Shown here: positions 1 through 10,814 of the stretch, piece after piece
Numbering within the stretch: position 1 is the stretch's first letter
How the letters are laid out: every line of letters starts with the position of its first letter
NCBI GenBank assembly: GCA_034406715.1
Contig: CP137869.1
Span: 1,302,001 to 1,366,000 of the forward strand
Length of the DNA stretch: 64,000 nt
Reading direction: 5' to 3'
Source: Rhodotorula mucilaginosa
Taxonomy: Eukaryota; Basidiomycota; Microbotryomycetes; Sporidiobolales; Sporidiobolaceae
Made by a program: the position numbers and the translations under genes
Notes under the pieces: model-generated
What the model saw: the letters and a program-made list of their open reading frames with translations, nothing else
Databases searched by the model: none
Told to the model about the DNA's origin: nothing

Positions 1-329
1 CTTCTCGTCGGACTTTTGCTTCGGGAGGCGAGTACTGACTGATTTGCCCCGACTTTCACACCTTCCCCCCCGGTTCTTCCCGCTCTACCATTCCACTTCC
101 GCCACATGACCCGCTTCGCACACTCGCCCATAACAGCCTGCACGCCGGCGCCTGGCTCGCCCGCATCCTCGCCTGCGCCGGCGCCACCTCCATCTCGGAC
201 CCCGACTCGGCCCTCTCGGCGCTCGACTCCAACCTGAGCGCGCCGATCGGACCCAAGACGAAGCGGTGGATTGGAGCACTGCTGGAGAGGGAGAGCTTCC
301 GGCAGGTGTATGGCGAGGGGTTGCACTAG
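1..329 (+). CDS. 3' end of an unknown protein gene (5' end outside window)
   Basis: The last exon appears to run from 138 to the TAG at 327-329. It would encode a tail beginning LHAGAWLARILACAG and ending RQVYGEGLH. The best join is to the first 31 bases through an intron at 32-137 (GTACTG donor, AACAG acceptor), giving ASGGD-LHAGAW across the junction. The stretch 39-137 is also open in this frame but has no acceptor after its upstream stop, so the intron model is preferred. I recognise no domain in about 75 residues, and no function is proposed. Confidence 0.4.
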
Positions 330-1045
330 AAACTCCTTGGCGGGGAATTAAGAACCTTCGCATTGCACACAATTCTTGTTTATATGATTTTGCTTTGTTG
401 GGTCCCTGAATAAGAGGACGCATGAGCTAGACATGGATTAATGGATTATGGCGGAAGCGAGGTCGGTATTTCACAGCGCACCTCCGAAAGAGAAAGCGAA
501 AAGAACGGATAAAGTGCCTCAGATGGCTCCTATTTCAGAGAGGCACATTCACTTCCTCAGCGGGCATGCCTTGGGCAACCTCAGAAAGATGCGCAATGAC
601 AGGCACAAGTTTGAGCTACGTCGGGGCAAGGTGTTAGAGGGACAATGACATCGCTTTCAAGCTTTGGCGTGTTCTGCACAAGCTGGGTTGTTGTCAGTCC
701 AGACAGGGTAAGATGATTAGTCCACCGTGCGCATGCTCCACACCGAAGAAGAACATGACGGAGCGTAAGGCTCAAGAACAATAAGGGAACCGCGTATACA
801 ACGCGACGAGATCGTGGATCAACTTCTGCCTGTTGCTTACTCGGCCAACTCGTGAGGCACTACTGTTGCCCGAGGGCGAGAACATAAAGATGTAAAGGTC
901 TGCAACTCTGGGAGATGTCTCTAGGAAGTGAAAGGGGCAAGAAGGGAAATTGCAGGAAGGAAGGCGAGAAACAGGCTTGGAGAAGGAAAATTTGGGCAGG
1001 GTGGGAAAGACTGCGGAAAAGTCGGAGAAGAGGGGCAGGGAGAGG
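330..1045. other. gene-free stretch between convergent genes
   Basis: AT-richer than the flanks. Short open frames exist on both strands, but none has a family signature or a believable exon structure. It probably holds the 3' UTRs of the two convergent genes. Confidence 0.5.
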
Positions 1046-2009
1046 CTAGAGAGCAAAACGAGCGATAGCTCTACGGCGCCAATCCTCATGGTGGATGTTG
1101 TAGAACTCGGAGGCGATTCGGCGGCCGATGCGCGGCCCGTGACCGAGTGCGTGGCGGTCAGTGGTGCGCTCTGAGGGCTCATGATGGAGTGGGTATCCGG
1201 TCGGTCTTTCTTCAAGTGATTCACGCTGGAAGTCTGGGTCCAGGTGAGGCCAGTTCTCCGCAGTTTCAAACTGCTGCTCTTGGTTAGCGTGCTCTGCACC
1301 AGCAAAGCTGTGTTCACGTGGGGGTGGAACATCTGTTTCGGAATCAAATTTGTCAGTCACGGTGTGTAGGGTGGCCAGCATCGGCCTGACCGGGCCCTTA
1401 AGTTTCTGACCAACATTCATGTCGACTCGTGGCTGGTGAACCCGGGCAAGTAGGCGAAGAGCCCGCTTGTTGGTGATGCCATTTGCCATCGTCGCTTCCA
1501 GCACGACTGTGTGCAGACGCGGTTGCCACTCCTTGCTTACGTTGAGCTCGGTAGACTCCAAGGTCTTTTGACAGGATCATGTATGGATTTGGCTAGGGTT
1601 TGTGAGCAATCAATCAGCTCAGTTTGACTGTGTTTCTTCTCTCCTTCCGAGGTGCCACGCTCACCAGGTACCAATCCTTGTCCGAGGGGTCAGCAAACAA
1701 GTTGACAAGATACTGAAAACTCTTCCTGGTCTGTAGGAAGCGGGATGCGAGGTCCTCCCTGTACCGGTTGACGTCAGTCTTTTCCACTTGTTCCCGCCAC
1801 TCCTCGGGCCATCTCTGTAGGCGCTCCGTTTGCCGCTCGGTGAGCTTAAAGTTCTGTGCACGCTTGCGCGCAAGACAGGTAATGCCTGAGAACATGGTGG
1901 TGAGCCACTTTTTGTAACCGGATTGATCCCTCTTCTCTGCGAGAGCTGCGAGAGCTTCGTCGGCGATATCCAAATCATGCCAAAATTTGGGTTCAGGCTC
2001 AGTAGTCAT
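1046..2009 (-). CDS. DWYL-family protein, member 1 (unrecognised family)
   Basis: Three exons are modelled: 1665-2009, 1541-1592 and 1046-1332, giving about 227 residues. Exon 1 carries the family core: GYKKWLTTMFSGITCL, then RWPEEWREQV, then SFQYLV and a terminal DWYL. The exon ends exactly after W-Y-L and a GTGAGC donor follows, the same position as in every other copy. Exon 2 starts with the family P-N-P-Y-M-I-L-S-K-D motif. The second intron runs from a GTAAGC donor to a CTGAC branch site and ACAG acceptor. The acidic/Gln/His-rich tail starts HVPPPREHSF. The start MTTEPEPKF was chosen because member 4 begins MTTEPSAKF. I know no function for this family. The core is rich in Trp, Lys and Arg and looks helical, with no signal peptide or membrane segment. 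Confidence 0.65.
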
Positions 2010-2111
2010 TCTCTTGGTAGCTGTGCGCACTTTGAGCAAAGGAGTGTGCGGAACGAGTAAAAGAGAGAGCAATGGGTAGCTGGTCTGTCGAAAATGGTCC
2101 GCTCCGCTGAC

Positions 2112-2155
2112 GCTCGGTTCGCTTCCTCTCGCCCAAGTCCGCGGCTTGTCCGAGC
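2112..2155 (-). promoter_or_regulatory. shared two-part promoter motif, DWYL member 1
   Basis: Read on the gene strand, CGGACAAGCCGCGGACTT is followed 12 nt later by GCGAACCGAGC. The first half is a direct repeat, CGGAC-N6-CGGAC, of the kind bound by Zn2Cys6 factors (family knowledge; the factor here is unknown). The motif lies about 100 nt upstream of the ATG and recurs before the other three family genes. Confidence 0.6.
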
Positions 2156-2362
2156 CAAGGATGATAGCCCAGCCACAGCAGGGGGCGGACAGAAGCTTCC
2201 TGAGCTTCCTCCGCCGGGGGGAACATCACGGGCAAACCCGGATGTCGGTTTGGCTTGTGTAAGGCCCTAGCCTCACGATGAGACGAGATGGAGAGACGGA
2301 GGGGAGGTGGCGCGGCGGAGACGAGTTGACCTCGCGCCGCTTTCACGCGGATCTCTGCTCTT

Positions 2363-2455
2363 GACCTCACGCTACGGCTGACGGTCAGGAGCAGGTGTGT
2401 AGACTCGCTCTTTTATCATAGACCTGACGCTACGGCTGACGGTCAGGAGCAGGTG
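2363..2455. repeat. 35-bp direct repeat, two copies 58 bp apart, each with a small palindrome
   Basis: Copies at 2363-2397 and 2421-2455 differ at one position. Each contains the perfect inverted repeat CTGAC-G-GTCAG. They lie upstream of DWYL member 1, beyond its promoter motif. Confidence 0.8.
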
Positions 2456-2956
2456 CAAAGCATTGTCCTACTTCTTTGGCTGTGGCGGGTGTTGGACGCC
2501 TTCGAGCGTCCTTCCAGCTTGGCGGCGCGGGTGGGTAAACGGAGGCCTGAGCGCAGGCTTGTCAAGCTACTTTCCTCAACTTGCTATACAGACTCCTCCT
2601 GCGGTGGTTTGCTGCATGCTATTTTGCCTTGCATGCTGGGCTGACATTGCTTTGCTCGCCCGCTTCGCCTCGCTCGGACTCGACTTCCTCTTCTAAGTCT
2701 CTTCCTCGCTCCTTTTCTTTTCAACGTGGCTCACACCCTCGTGATCACAGAGTTACACCCCAGATTGTGCACAGCACCCCTTTGGCGGATGTTAGTGGAA
2801 TCTCTCGGTCGACTCATTGTAACTCCCTTGCCTCTTCTTCTTTTTCTCTTTAGCACCTTGCCCTCCTGGCTCATACTCTTGGGGAAATCTCAACTTGAGT
2901 CACCATTTACCAGCTCTAGCTTGTTCTACAAATCACTACAACCCAACCTGAGCGAA
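2456..2956. other. gene-free stretch
   Basis: Between the direct repeat and the 3' flank of DWYL member 2. Pyrimidine-rich on the top strand; open frames are short and without recognisable motifs. Confidence 0.5.
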
Positions 2957-3099
2957 CTATAGTAAGGGGAAGAGATATTAGTGACATTCAAAGAAACAAC
3001 CAAGAAATAACTCAACTCAGCATGCAGAAGTCTGCATGTGATATGGCACCTTCAGCATGCATCTTGTCAACAGGTTGCCACCTCAGGAATACTACTCAC
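2957..3099 (-). other. probable intron in the 3' UTR of DWYL member 2, with a block conserved in member 3
   Basis: On the minus strand a GTGAGTAGT donor (3099-3094) lies 11 nt after the stop codon. A TCACTAAT branch-like site and a pyrimidine-rich CTATAG acceptor end at 2957. The segment 2977-3018 is about 80% identical to 32368-32411, just after the stop of the tandem DWYL gene. There too a TCACTGAC branch site precedes a pyrimidine run and CATAG. This suggests a conserved terminal intron; it could alternatively be coding in a frame I have not resolved. Confidence 0.4.
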
Positions 3100-3110
3100 C
3101 TATTTTGTCT

Positions 3111-4369
3111 TCAGAGGTTTGGTCGGATTTGTAACCTTCTTGCAGCCGAGTGCCCGTTTCGCATGACTGGCTGTTCAAAGTCGGGCTGTGGAATGTGGGC
3201 AGGTTGCCTGGGTAATGGTGGCCCATACTCAAACTGCTGTTGGTGGTAGGGATGTTGCAGCGGCGGCCCAAAATGCTGTTGCTGCGGGTAACTATTGTAG
3301 GAATTATGCGCCAGAAGCAATGCCCTGTCTTCCTGAGGCTGCTGCGGGACATAGGGATTGCCCGCTTGAGGCATTATTTGGTCGCTGTAGGGAATGCCTG
3401 CCAGAGGCAGTGCCTGCTGCTGTTGGACGGAGGAAGCCCATGCCGGGTGGGTTACAGTCCCAGCAAAGTGCAGCCCGTTGGCGGCAAATGCTGGAGGCTG
3501 GATCCCGCCGGGACCAGGCCATCCTCCTTGAGAGTAACTGCCTGTTAAGGCATGTGGGTCAAAGGCAGGTGCATCGAAATTGAAAATGGGTGGCGACCTG
3601 TTGATTCGCTGGACAGGATCGAACGGTGATTCCATGGGAGGTGCGAGTCCTGCATGCAGATTCCCATGCCGAGCTGGGAATCCATTTGCTGGGCCTTCAA
3701 GTTCCTGGCACTGTTGCGCTGCCGCGCTTGCGGGATTGTCCGCCTCTTCCTGTAGCTACCGCATTGATTGGTCAACCGATCAGATTGCCTCACCAGCCCA
3801 AGCGCTGTGCATATCTGGTTTGGAGTGTGCAGATGTTGAAACCGCAGTTAACTACCACTGTTGTTGGAGACTTACCCTGGGCTTGGCTTTGGCTTTGGCC
3901 CTTTGTACGGAACGCAACTTGCTAGCGTGGGTGGCGTTTCGCCAATGTTCAATGTCCCTTGTAAGGATGTTGTGTGGTTTAGGCTAGAGCACTTGATAGT
4001 CAGCTGCATGTTCAGCTCCTTCCTCCTTAGACCACCACTTGCCAGGTACCAAGATGCGGATTTCAAGTCTGCCATTCTGCCAGCAAGAAACTTGAAGTTT
4101 TCCTTGGTGCGCAGGCGCACATCTTTGTCGACACGGCGTGCCTGTAGTTTGAGCACTTCCTTCGCCCACTCTTGGCAATATCGCTCGAAGGACTTTGCGC
4201 TTCTGGTTGGGAACTCCAACTTTATTGTCGAGAGGCGCGTCTCGGCAATACGCTGAAGCCCTTGGAACATATGGTGTAGCCAAGCTCGGTAGCCCTCCTC
4301 AGACAAGCTCTGAAGTTCTTGATCGTCAATGTTAAATCCTTGCTCAAATGCGCCAGGAAACTGAATCAT
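3111..4369 (-). CDS. DWYL-family protein, member 2, with Gln/Pro-rich tail
   Basis: Exons 4043-4369, 3876-3983 and 3111-3749 give about 357 residues. The core holds GYRAWLHHMFQGLQRI, RYCQEWAKEV, NFKFLAGRM and ASWYL. Exon 1 ends after W-Y-L with a GCAAGT donor, a GC-AG intron, while the other copies use GT at the same place. Exon 2 opens with PKPHNILTRDIEHW and is Lys/Arg-rich. Intron 2 has a GTAAGT donor and a GCTACAG acceptor. Exon 3 encodes a tail rich in Gln, Pro, His and Tyr, for example SSVQQQQALPL and NSYPQQQHFGPP, which looks disordered. The ATG giving MIQFPGAF is the first in frame; the frame is open further upstream but only from non-ATG codons. No function is known. Confidence 0.65.
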
Positions 4370-4463
4370 CTCGGTTGACGGCAGGGCGGGCGGGCTGTGC
4401 ACAAAGGGAGGGTCGCGGGAGGTCGCGGACTCTGAATGCTTCGACAAAGTCTGCCGTCAAAGA

Positions 4464-4468
<5 letters not shown>

Positions 4469-4494
<26 letters not shown>
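4469..4494. repeat. (GA)13 microsatellite
   Basis: Uninterrupted GA dinucleotide repeat between the start codon of DWYL member 2 and its promoter motif. Confidence 0.9.
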
Positions 4495-4535
4495 AGGAAT
4501 TCCCGAGGTACGACAACGTCTCAAAGACCGTCCGC

Positions 4536-4578
4536 GCACGGTTCGCGTTCGCGCCAAAAGTCCGCGGCTTGTCCGAGC
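4536..4578 (-). promoter_or_regulatory. shared two-part promoter motif, DWYL member 2
   Basis: On the gene strand CGGACAAGCCGCGGACTT is followed 11 nt later by GCGAACCGTGC, about 165 nt upstream of the ATG. The first half is identical to that of members 1 and 3. Confidence 0.6.
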
Positions 4579-6236
4579 AAGAAGCACGCTTCAACACGAC
4601 CCACACTAGACACTCTTGTGGCCTTTTCACTGGTCGTGAGCTCCAGGCGAAGTTCACCATCATATCCGATCCTGAGGGGGTGTCATTTTTGCAGCAGGCG
4701 TCCGGCCAAAATCCGAGACTTGCGCGCAATCTCTTCGAAACCCCTGCCACACACTCGCTGCGCACCCCTAGCTCATAGAGGAGCTCTCTGCTTACATAGC
4801 TACACGGCCTGCTTTGCTAGCAAGTATTTGCTGTTTATCGGAGGCTATGGCTCAAGCTAATCTGAATCGCCGCTAGCTCGGAGGACGGCAGTGACCGCCT
4901 CGCGGGAAGGATAGCGGAGGCCGTCCAGCTTTCAAAATTCTCTAGCAACTCGCTGCAGCGCGGACTGTCTCGACAATGGCAACCGTCGCTGGCTCCGAAT
5001 GGTTTCTGTTTGACTTTCCGTCCGAAGCGGCGGCGGCGCCAGAGTCAGAGCTTAACACAGGATTGACAGCGCCCACAATGCAGTGTACCTCCGGAACTAC
5101 GGAGGAAGGGAAGGCAGTGTTCAAGACATGCGGTAGGCGGGAATTGGAGCTTTGAAGGACGAATTGCATCACGGCTGAGAAGATTCAAATGACAATTTAT
5201 GTTCGCCACATCGGAAAAGGCCAAGCCAAATGCTGACCGACCACCCGATTCCTCTATATGCACCTGCTGTATAGCCACAGATTAGGACTGGGGTAGAACC
5301 TGCGCTCAAATACAGCATAGAAAATCGGATCAAGAGAACGGTCAGTCGCCAGTCGGATGGCCTTCGCAGGTTTAAGATCTAGCGTTCTCCGAGCGGCCAT
5401 GCGGTCCAGTCAACGCAGGTAAGGAGTGCAACACCCGTTATGAAGCATTGTTTCTGTATGTACCGTTGGCTGCCAGTACCGCCTCCGAGTGCAGCGTGTC
5501 AATTGCGGTCGAAAGCCCGCGCTTCCTTCAGGTCGTGTCGACTTGTCGAGTGCCGGGATTGCTTGTCCGTTGAGGCCCTGGTTGCTTCATGCTCTTGAAG
5601 CGTTAGCTGCATAACCACACTACATTGAAAGGTGGTCCTTGCGGTAGATCAGGAGCGTTGGCGTCGTTCCGAGGCAAAGCTCGAGCAAAAGACGCGTCTT
5701 GCTGGTTGTTGGCTACATCTCACACACTCACGTCTCTCGCGTCGAACAGAACTGCATTTGAGCTGTCGCTCATACCCTCCACTCCGTCCAGCCTGCGTCG
5801 AAAGCATTTACAGAGGAGAAAGGCATGCCCGACATGCACTTCTGAGTCTGCACATTCGGGTCCGCACTCCGTTCGTGCCGGAACAACATCTAGCCGCGAG
5901 GCGTCGGACAGAGTTTGCGGCTCCAGAGTCAAAGCTTCTTACACAGCTAGTTATGCAGGGGAAATGAGCTTGAGGGAGAAGTTTGCCGCGCACAAGCGAC
6001 CTGCAGGAGCCGACGCCATCTGTGAGCCGACGATCGCGTCTTGCCACTCTTGAAGACGCTCACGCTCTCTCTCTCTTCCGACTCCTTCACACGTTCCAGG
6101 GTACCAGACCAGCTCGACCACACACATACAAGTCGCTAGAGGACCTCATAGGTCCAGACTCAGCTGCACCCGTCCATCAAAGGCCTCAGCCCAGGCTCAT
6201 CACGATCGGTCTCTTCGCTGTGTCCGCCTCACCTCG
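4579..6236. other. 1.6-kb intergenic region before the MFS transporter
   Basis: No multi-exon gene could be supported. One 59-codon open frame at 4976-5155 (+) starts MATVAGSEWFLFDFPSEA but has no homologue I recognise. The last few hundred bases probably hold the promoter and 5' UTR of the transporter. Confidence 0.5.
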
Positions 6237-8496
6237 ATGCACTCGTCGCTCCCGACCAGTGCAGCCGTCTCAGACTCGAACGACACTCTTGTTGTCGGCC
6301 ACGGTCACGAATCTCGAGCGAGTCGAGATGGACAGCCGCGAACGGCGGAAGTCGAGCGGGTTTCAGCTCATGACCCTGCCGCTGGCATCGACCGCATCAT
6401 GGACCGTCGATCGACCAGGGACGGTACCGAAACACCCACGATTGCGGCACTGGACGAGCAAAAGGATGAGCGCGGCGAGCATGACACCGTCCGGGGGGAC
6501 AAGGAGGACTTGCGCGCCGGAGGCGTCGGTATCGGCGAGATCCTCGACGAGGACGGCAAGCTCCGGCCCACGAGCTCGAGACCTCACGATTACGAGACCA
6601 CGATGGGCGGCCACACGCCCCCGACCGGGATCAAGCTCTTTTTCTTGCTGATCGGACTCCTCCTCATCGAGGTCCTGTCCGGTCTCGACAACACCATCGT
6701 CGCGACCAGTACGGCGACCATCGCGAACGATTTTGGCGCCTTGCAAGATGTGGGTTGGTACGGCAGTGCCTTCCTGCTCGCGACCGTCAGCCTCCAACCG
6801 CTCTTTGGACGCGCGTTCGCCTTCTTCCCCCAGAAATGGGTCCTCATTCTCGCCCTCGTCATCTTCATGCTCGGCTGCGTCGTCGCTGCCGTCGCACAGT
6901 CGTCGCCTGTCCTCATCTTTGGGCGCGCAATCCAGGGCGCCGGTTACGCCGGCTTGTTCATCGGGATCTTGCAAATTTGCGCCAACGCCTTGTCGGTTCG
7001 GACGCAGGCGATGGTGACGAGCCTGATGAACGTCTCCTAGTACGTACTATATCGAGCTATACTGCTCTAGGGTTGTCCAGCTTTCAGGAGTTCCCTTCCC
7101 GGCGCGCCCAACTGACGACCCTTTTTCTTCCTTCGCGCTTCTCCAGCGGCTTCGGAACTGTACTCGGCCCCCTCATCGGAGGAGCACTCACATCAAGCCT
7201 TACATGGCGCTGGTGTTTCTGGATTATTTTGCCGCCCTCAGGCGTAGCACTTGTTCTCGTCGCCCTCCTGTGCCACCCGCCGCCGATCCCGCAAACCCTC
7301 TCCGTCAAACAGCGCCTCGCGCACATGGATTGGGCCGGCGCCGTTCTCCTCCTCGGTTCGATGGTCTGCCTCCTCATTGCGCTACAGCAGGGTGGTATCG
7401 TGTGGGCGTGGTCGTCGTCGCGCATGATCGGACTGCTGGTTGGCTTCTTTGCCATCACGGCGGCCTTCTTCGTCCTTCAAGGATTCCTCGGCGAACGGTC
7501 GTCGATTTCGCTGCGGTTGATGCGCGACCGCAGCGTCGCCGCGGTGTGCTTCGTCAACTTTACCTGCGGCGCCAGCTATTATTCGATTTTGTATTTCGTC
7601 GCTATCCACTATCAAGTCGTAAGTATTAAGGAGCAGCCAGGGACAGGAAACGTTTGCGTCCTGACGCGTTTTCGCCTCCCCGCTCCGCTCGCAGGTCCAA
7701 GGGTCGACGCCGGTGCGAGCCGGCGTACAGATGCTCCCTCTCATCTTTTTCAACATGGCGTTCGGCATGCTCTCCGGCTGGAGCGTCTCGCGGTTCGGCG
7801 TTTTCCATCCTGCGATGTGGATCGGCACGAGCATGACCGCCCTCGGCGCCGGATTGCACGCCTCGTTGAATCAGTACTCGGGCGACGGCGAATGGATCGT
7901 GTTTGGGATGATTGTGGGAACCGGTATGGGTGAGTCATCGTCCTTTGCCGATGTCTTTCACCCAACACCGAGAATCGAAAAAAAGATCCTCGCTTCCCCT
8001 CCCGGAGCGCGAGTTCCGAACCCGCGTTAGTTGGAGATTTACTGACGAAGCTGCTTGTTGCCCTACAGGCTCGCTCTACATGATGTCGTTCGTCGCGAGC
8101 CAGATCCTCGTCGAAGACCCGCGGGACAAGTCGCGCGCGGCGTCGCTCGTCTGCTTCTGGCAGATCTGGGGCGCAACGGCGTGGGTCTCGGTCTCGAACT
8201 CGATCTACAGCAACTCGTTCAAGCGCGGGATCTCCCGCATCCCGGGCGTCGACGTCGAGGCCGTGCTCGCTTCGGGCGTCGACCGGTTCCGAGAAGTCGT
8301 CACGCCGGAGCAGCTCGAACCGGTCACGGACGTGGCGGTCTCGAGTCTGTTTGACGTCTTCCTCGCGAGCGCGATGCTCGGAACGGCTGGCTTCATCGGC
8401 GTGTTTGCGATCCGGTGGGTCAACATTGGATCGTCGAAGAAGAACAAGACGAAGAAGAAGGGTGGAAAAGAAGAGGCGGTCGACTCTCTGGCGTAG
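6237..8496 (+). CDS. MFS transporter, DHA2 (14-TM) drug:H+ antiporter type
   Basis: Exons 6237-7039, 7147-7618, 7695-7929 and 8069-8496 give about 645 residues. After a soluble N-terminal part of about 130 residues the first helix carries LSGLDNTIVATSTATIANDF, the motif typical of the DHA2 branch. GRAIQGAGYAGLF and GTVLGPLIGGALT (antiporter motif C) follow. More than a dozen hydrophobic segments are visible, and the C-terminus is Lys-rich (KKNKTKKKGGK). These proteins export small hydrophobic compounds across the plasma or vacuolar membrane in exchange for protons; the substrate cannot be read from sequence. All introns have GT donors and keep the frame. No biosynthetic cluster is adjacent. 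Confidence 0.85.
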
Positions 8497-8714
8497 ACCG
8501 GAGTGGGCGGTATAACTCTGTACGACTATCTTGGACCTAATAGACTTAGATTTCTAATCACCATGTGTGTCGTCTCTTTCGATTCGGACTCGACGGAATT
8601 GGCTGCGCTCGACTTGCTTCAACGCGGGCCGCCGAGTGAATCAACGTTGGGAAGAAGACGGACCGACCTGCAACTCGTCTCGCCTGCTATATCATACCGA
8701 CGGGGCGCCGCAGC

Positions 8715-10424
8715 ATGCCGTTGACCGAGCTGCGCCGACCCGACTTGCCGTCGCACATTCTCCCTCGCTTGCCTCGCAGCCTCGACTCGTCCGACCTCTC
8801 GTCCGAGCACCTCTTGTCGCTCGTGAACCACCTGCGACTGCTGTACGCCAGTAACGACTCTGAACGGGACGGCCACAACAGCGACAACGACTCCGCCGCC
8901 GTCCGGTCGGCGCAACCGTCCGCGGAGCAGGTCTCTGCGTCCGAGTTTCAGGGCGTCACCGTCATCGAGGACGAGACGATCGACCCGCTCTGGCAGCATG
9001 ATGCGTTCGAACGGACGTGGACTATCAATTGGCTCAATTTGATTGTCCGGAGAGGCGAGGAATGGACTTCCGAGGCGGAAGAGGCGGGCGGGGACGATAA
9101 TGCCCAAGAGCTGCAGCGGAGGCACGACCTCGTCGACCAGGCTGCGAGCCTCGTCGGCGTCCTGACTGCCACGACAGGTGAGTTGGGAATACTTTTCTTT
9201 CTGAACACGCCAAAACGCGCGCGTGCCGACTGACACGATCGACGACCACCAGAGGGCGGATCTATCCTTCGGCCGCTCCTCCTGCCGACGTGCCTCCCCG
9301 ACGCGGCCGAGCAGACTGAACCTCTCCTGATCACTCTGAACGATGCACTGCCGTCTTCCCTCGACCCAACTTCGGTCGGTCTCCAGTCGTGGGGATCTTC
9401 CATCATCCTCGCGCGCATGATCGCGCTCGACCCGCACTCGTTCGGCCTCGGCTACGAACCGAACCACCGCGTGCTCGAACTCGGAGCCGGCACGGGCTTG
9501 CTCTCGCTCGTGTGGAAGGCGATGAGCGAGCGGTTGGCGACTCCGTGCGAGATGTTTGCGACGGATTACCACGAGGGCGTCCTCGACAACTTGCGCAAGA
9601 ATGTCGAGACCAACTCGGCGGCCATTACGCCCATCACTTCGCCCACCGATTCGCCCTCGCTGCGCCCGAGTCGTGGTCCGCCCGGCGGCCCCGGGACGGG
9701 TCCGCACTCGATGTCGTCCTCGAGCTCGTCGCTGTCGTCCCTCCCCGTCCAGGCGCACAAGCTCGACTGGTCCGCGGTCCATTCTTCCCGTGCCTTTTCC
9801 GCCCTCGCCGGCCCGGGTGGCCCCATGGAGATCAGCATGCCGCCTCCGTTCGACAAACCGTTCCACACGATCCTTGCCGCCGACGTGGTGTACGGTCCGA
9901 CGCATGCCGAATGGCTCAAGAGCTGCGTCGAGCAGTTCTTGATCAAGCCGGATGCAGTTGTCTCGCCTCCCTCGTCGTCGTCGTCTTCCGCAAAGGAGAC
10001 GGACGAGGGAGCCCTCTCTGAAAAGGTGTCGGACCTTTCGCTCGGCGAGCCGACTCCGAAAGCGAAGCAGCTCGCGCTCCCGACTCGACCGGACTTGCAC
10101 TCGACCGACTCGAGCGCGGCGTTCGAGGCGTCGAAGCCGTCCCACATTGCCACCACGACCGTCACCTCGTCCGACGCCAGCCCCTCGAAGGGCTACCGGC
10201 CCGCGTTCCACTTGATTGTCCCGCTTCGGCCGACTCATGTCGAAGCGATCGCGAGTATCGACCGCGCGTTCCCGAATCGGGAGGACTTGCCTCCTCGTGG
10301 GCGTGGCGGTGACCACGAACCGTGGCGGGTGGCGATCGAGGAGATCACCGAGATTGAGCGCGTGCATGGCGTCGGCCGGTCGGACGAGGAGACGTACCGG
10401 CTGTTTAGGATCGGGTGGTGTTGA
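8715..10424 (+). CDS. METTL21/EFM-like protein-lysine methyltransferase
   Basis: Exons 8715-9177 and 9253-10424 give about 544 residues. The SAM-binding motif I is VLELGAGTGLLSL. Upstream is the family segment GLQSWGSSIILARMI, and downstream ILAADVVYGPTHAEWL, the post-II 'D-V-x-Y' motif of Methyltransf_16 enzymes. The closest known type is the EFM2/METTL21 group, which methylates lysines on elongation factors and chaperones; the actual substrate is inferred only. A Ser/Pro-rich insertion splits the Rossmann domain between motif I and the D-V-x-Y motif, and a second Ser/Thr-rich stretch precedes the C-terminal part. It follows the transporter head to tail at 218 bp. Confidence 0.75.
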
Positions 10425-10814
10425 TCCGGCGCTGTGGTCTTGTTCTCGCTGCTCGTTTGTCCTCCCCCTTGTTGACACAGTATCTTTCATCCATATGCAT
10501 TATCGATCGTTGTTTCGACTCTCCGTTCTGCTGAGGGGAGGCGCCAGGAAAGCGCGACTTGGAGGATGCGCGTTCGACTCTATCTCGAGTCGCGTCCTGA
10601 CTCTGCCAACAGTGCTGGAGCGACTCGGTCACGGTCGAAGCCTGATAGGTTGAGCTACTCGCTGCTTGGAACGCGTCCGCTGCCCCAGCTGCTCGCCTGC
10701 TTAAAGAGAGCGCGACCCGGCCATCACTCAACTTTCACTCAACTCGACGCAGACTCGCTCGCTGACCGCTACACTTGTGGCGCAGCGGAGCACGGGGGCT
10801 TCAGAGCACGCAGG

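Noticed and set aside
4976-5155. 59-codon open frame starting MATVAGSEWFLF
   Set aside because: No homologue, splice context or neighbouring exon to support it; kept only as a note in the gap entry.
8619-10490. A 623-codon minus-strand open frame opposite the methyltransferase gene
   Set aside because: Arg-rich composition and no motifs; it mirrors a GC-rich gene whose + strand has clear methyltransferase motifs.
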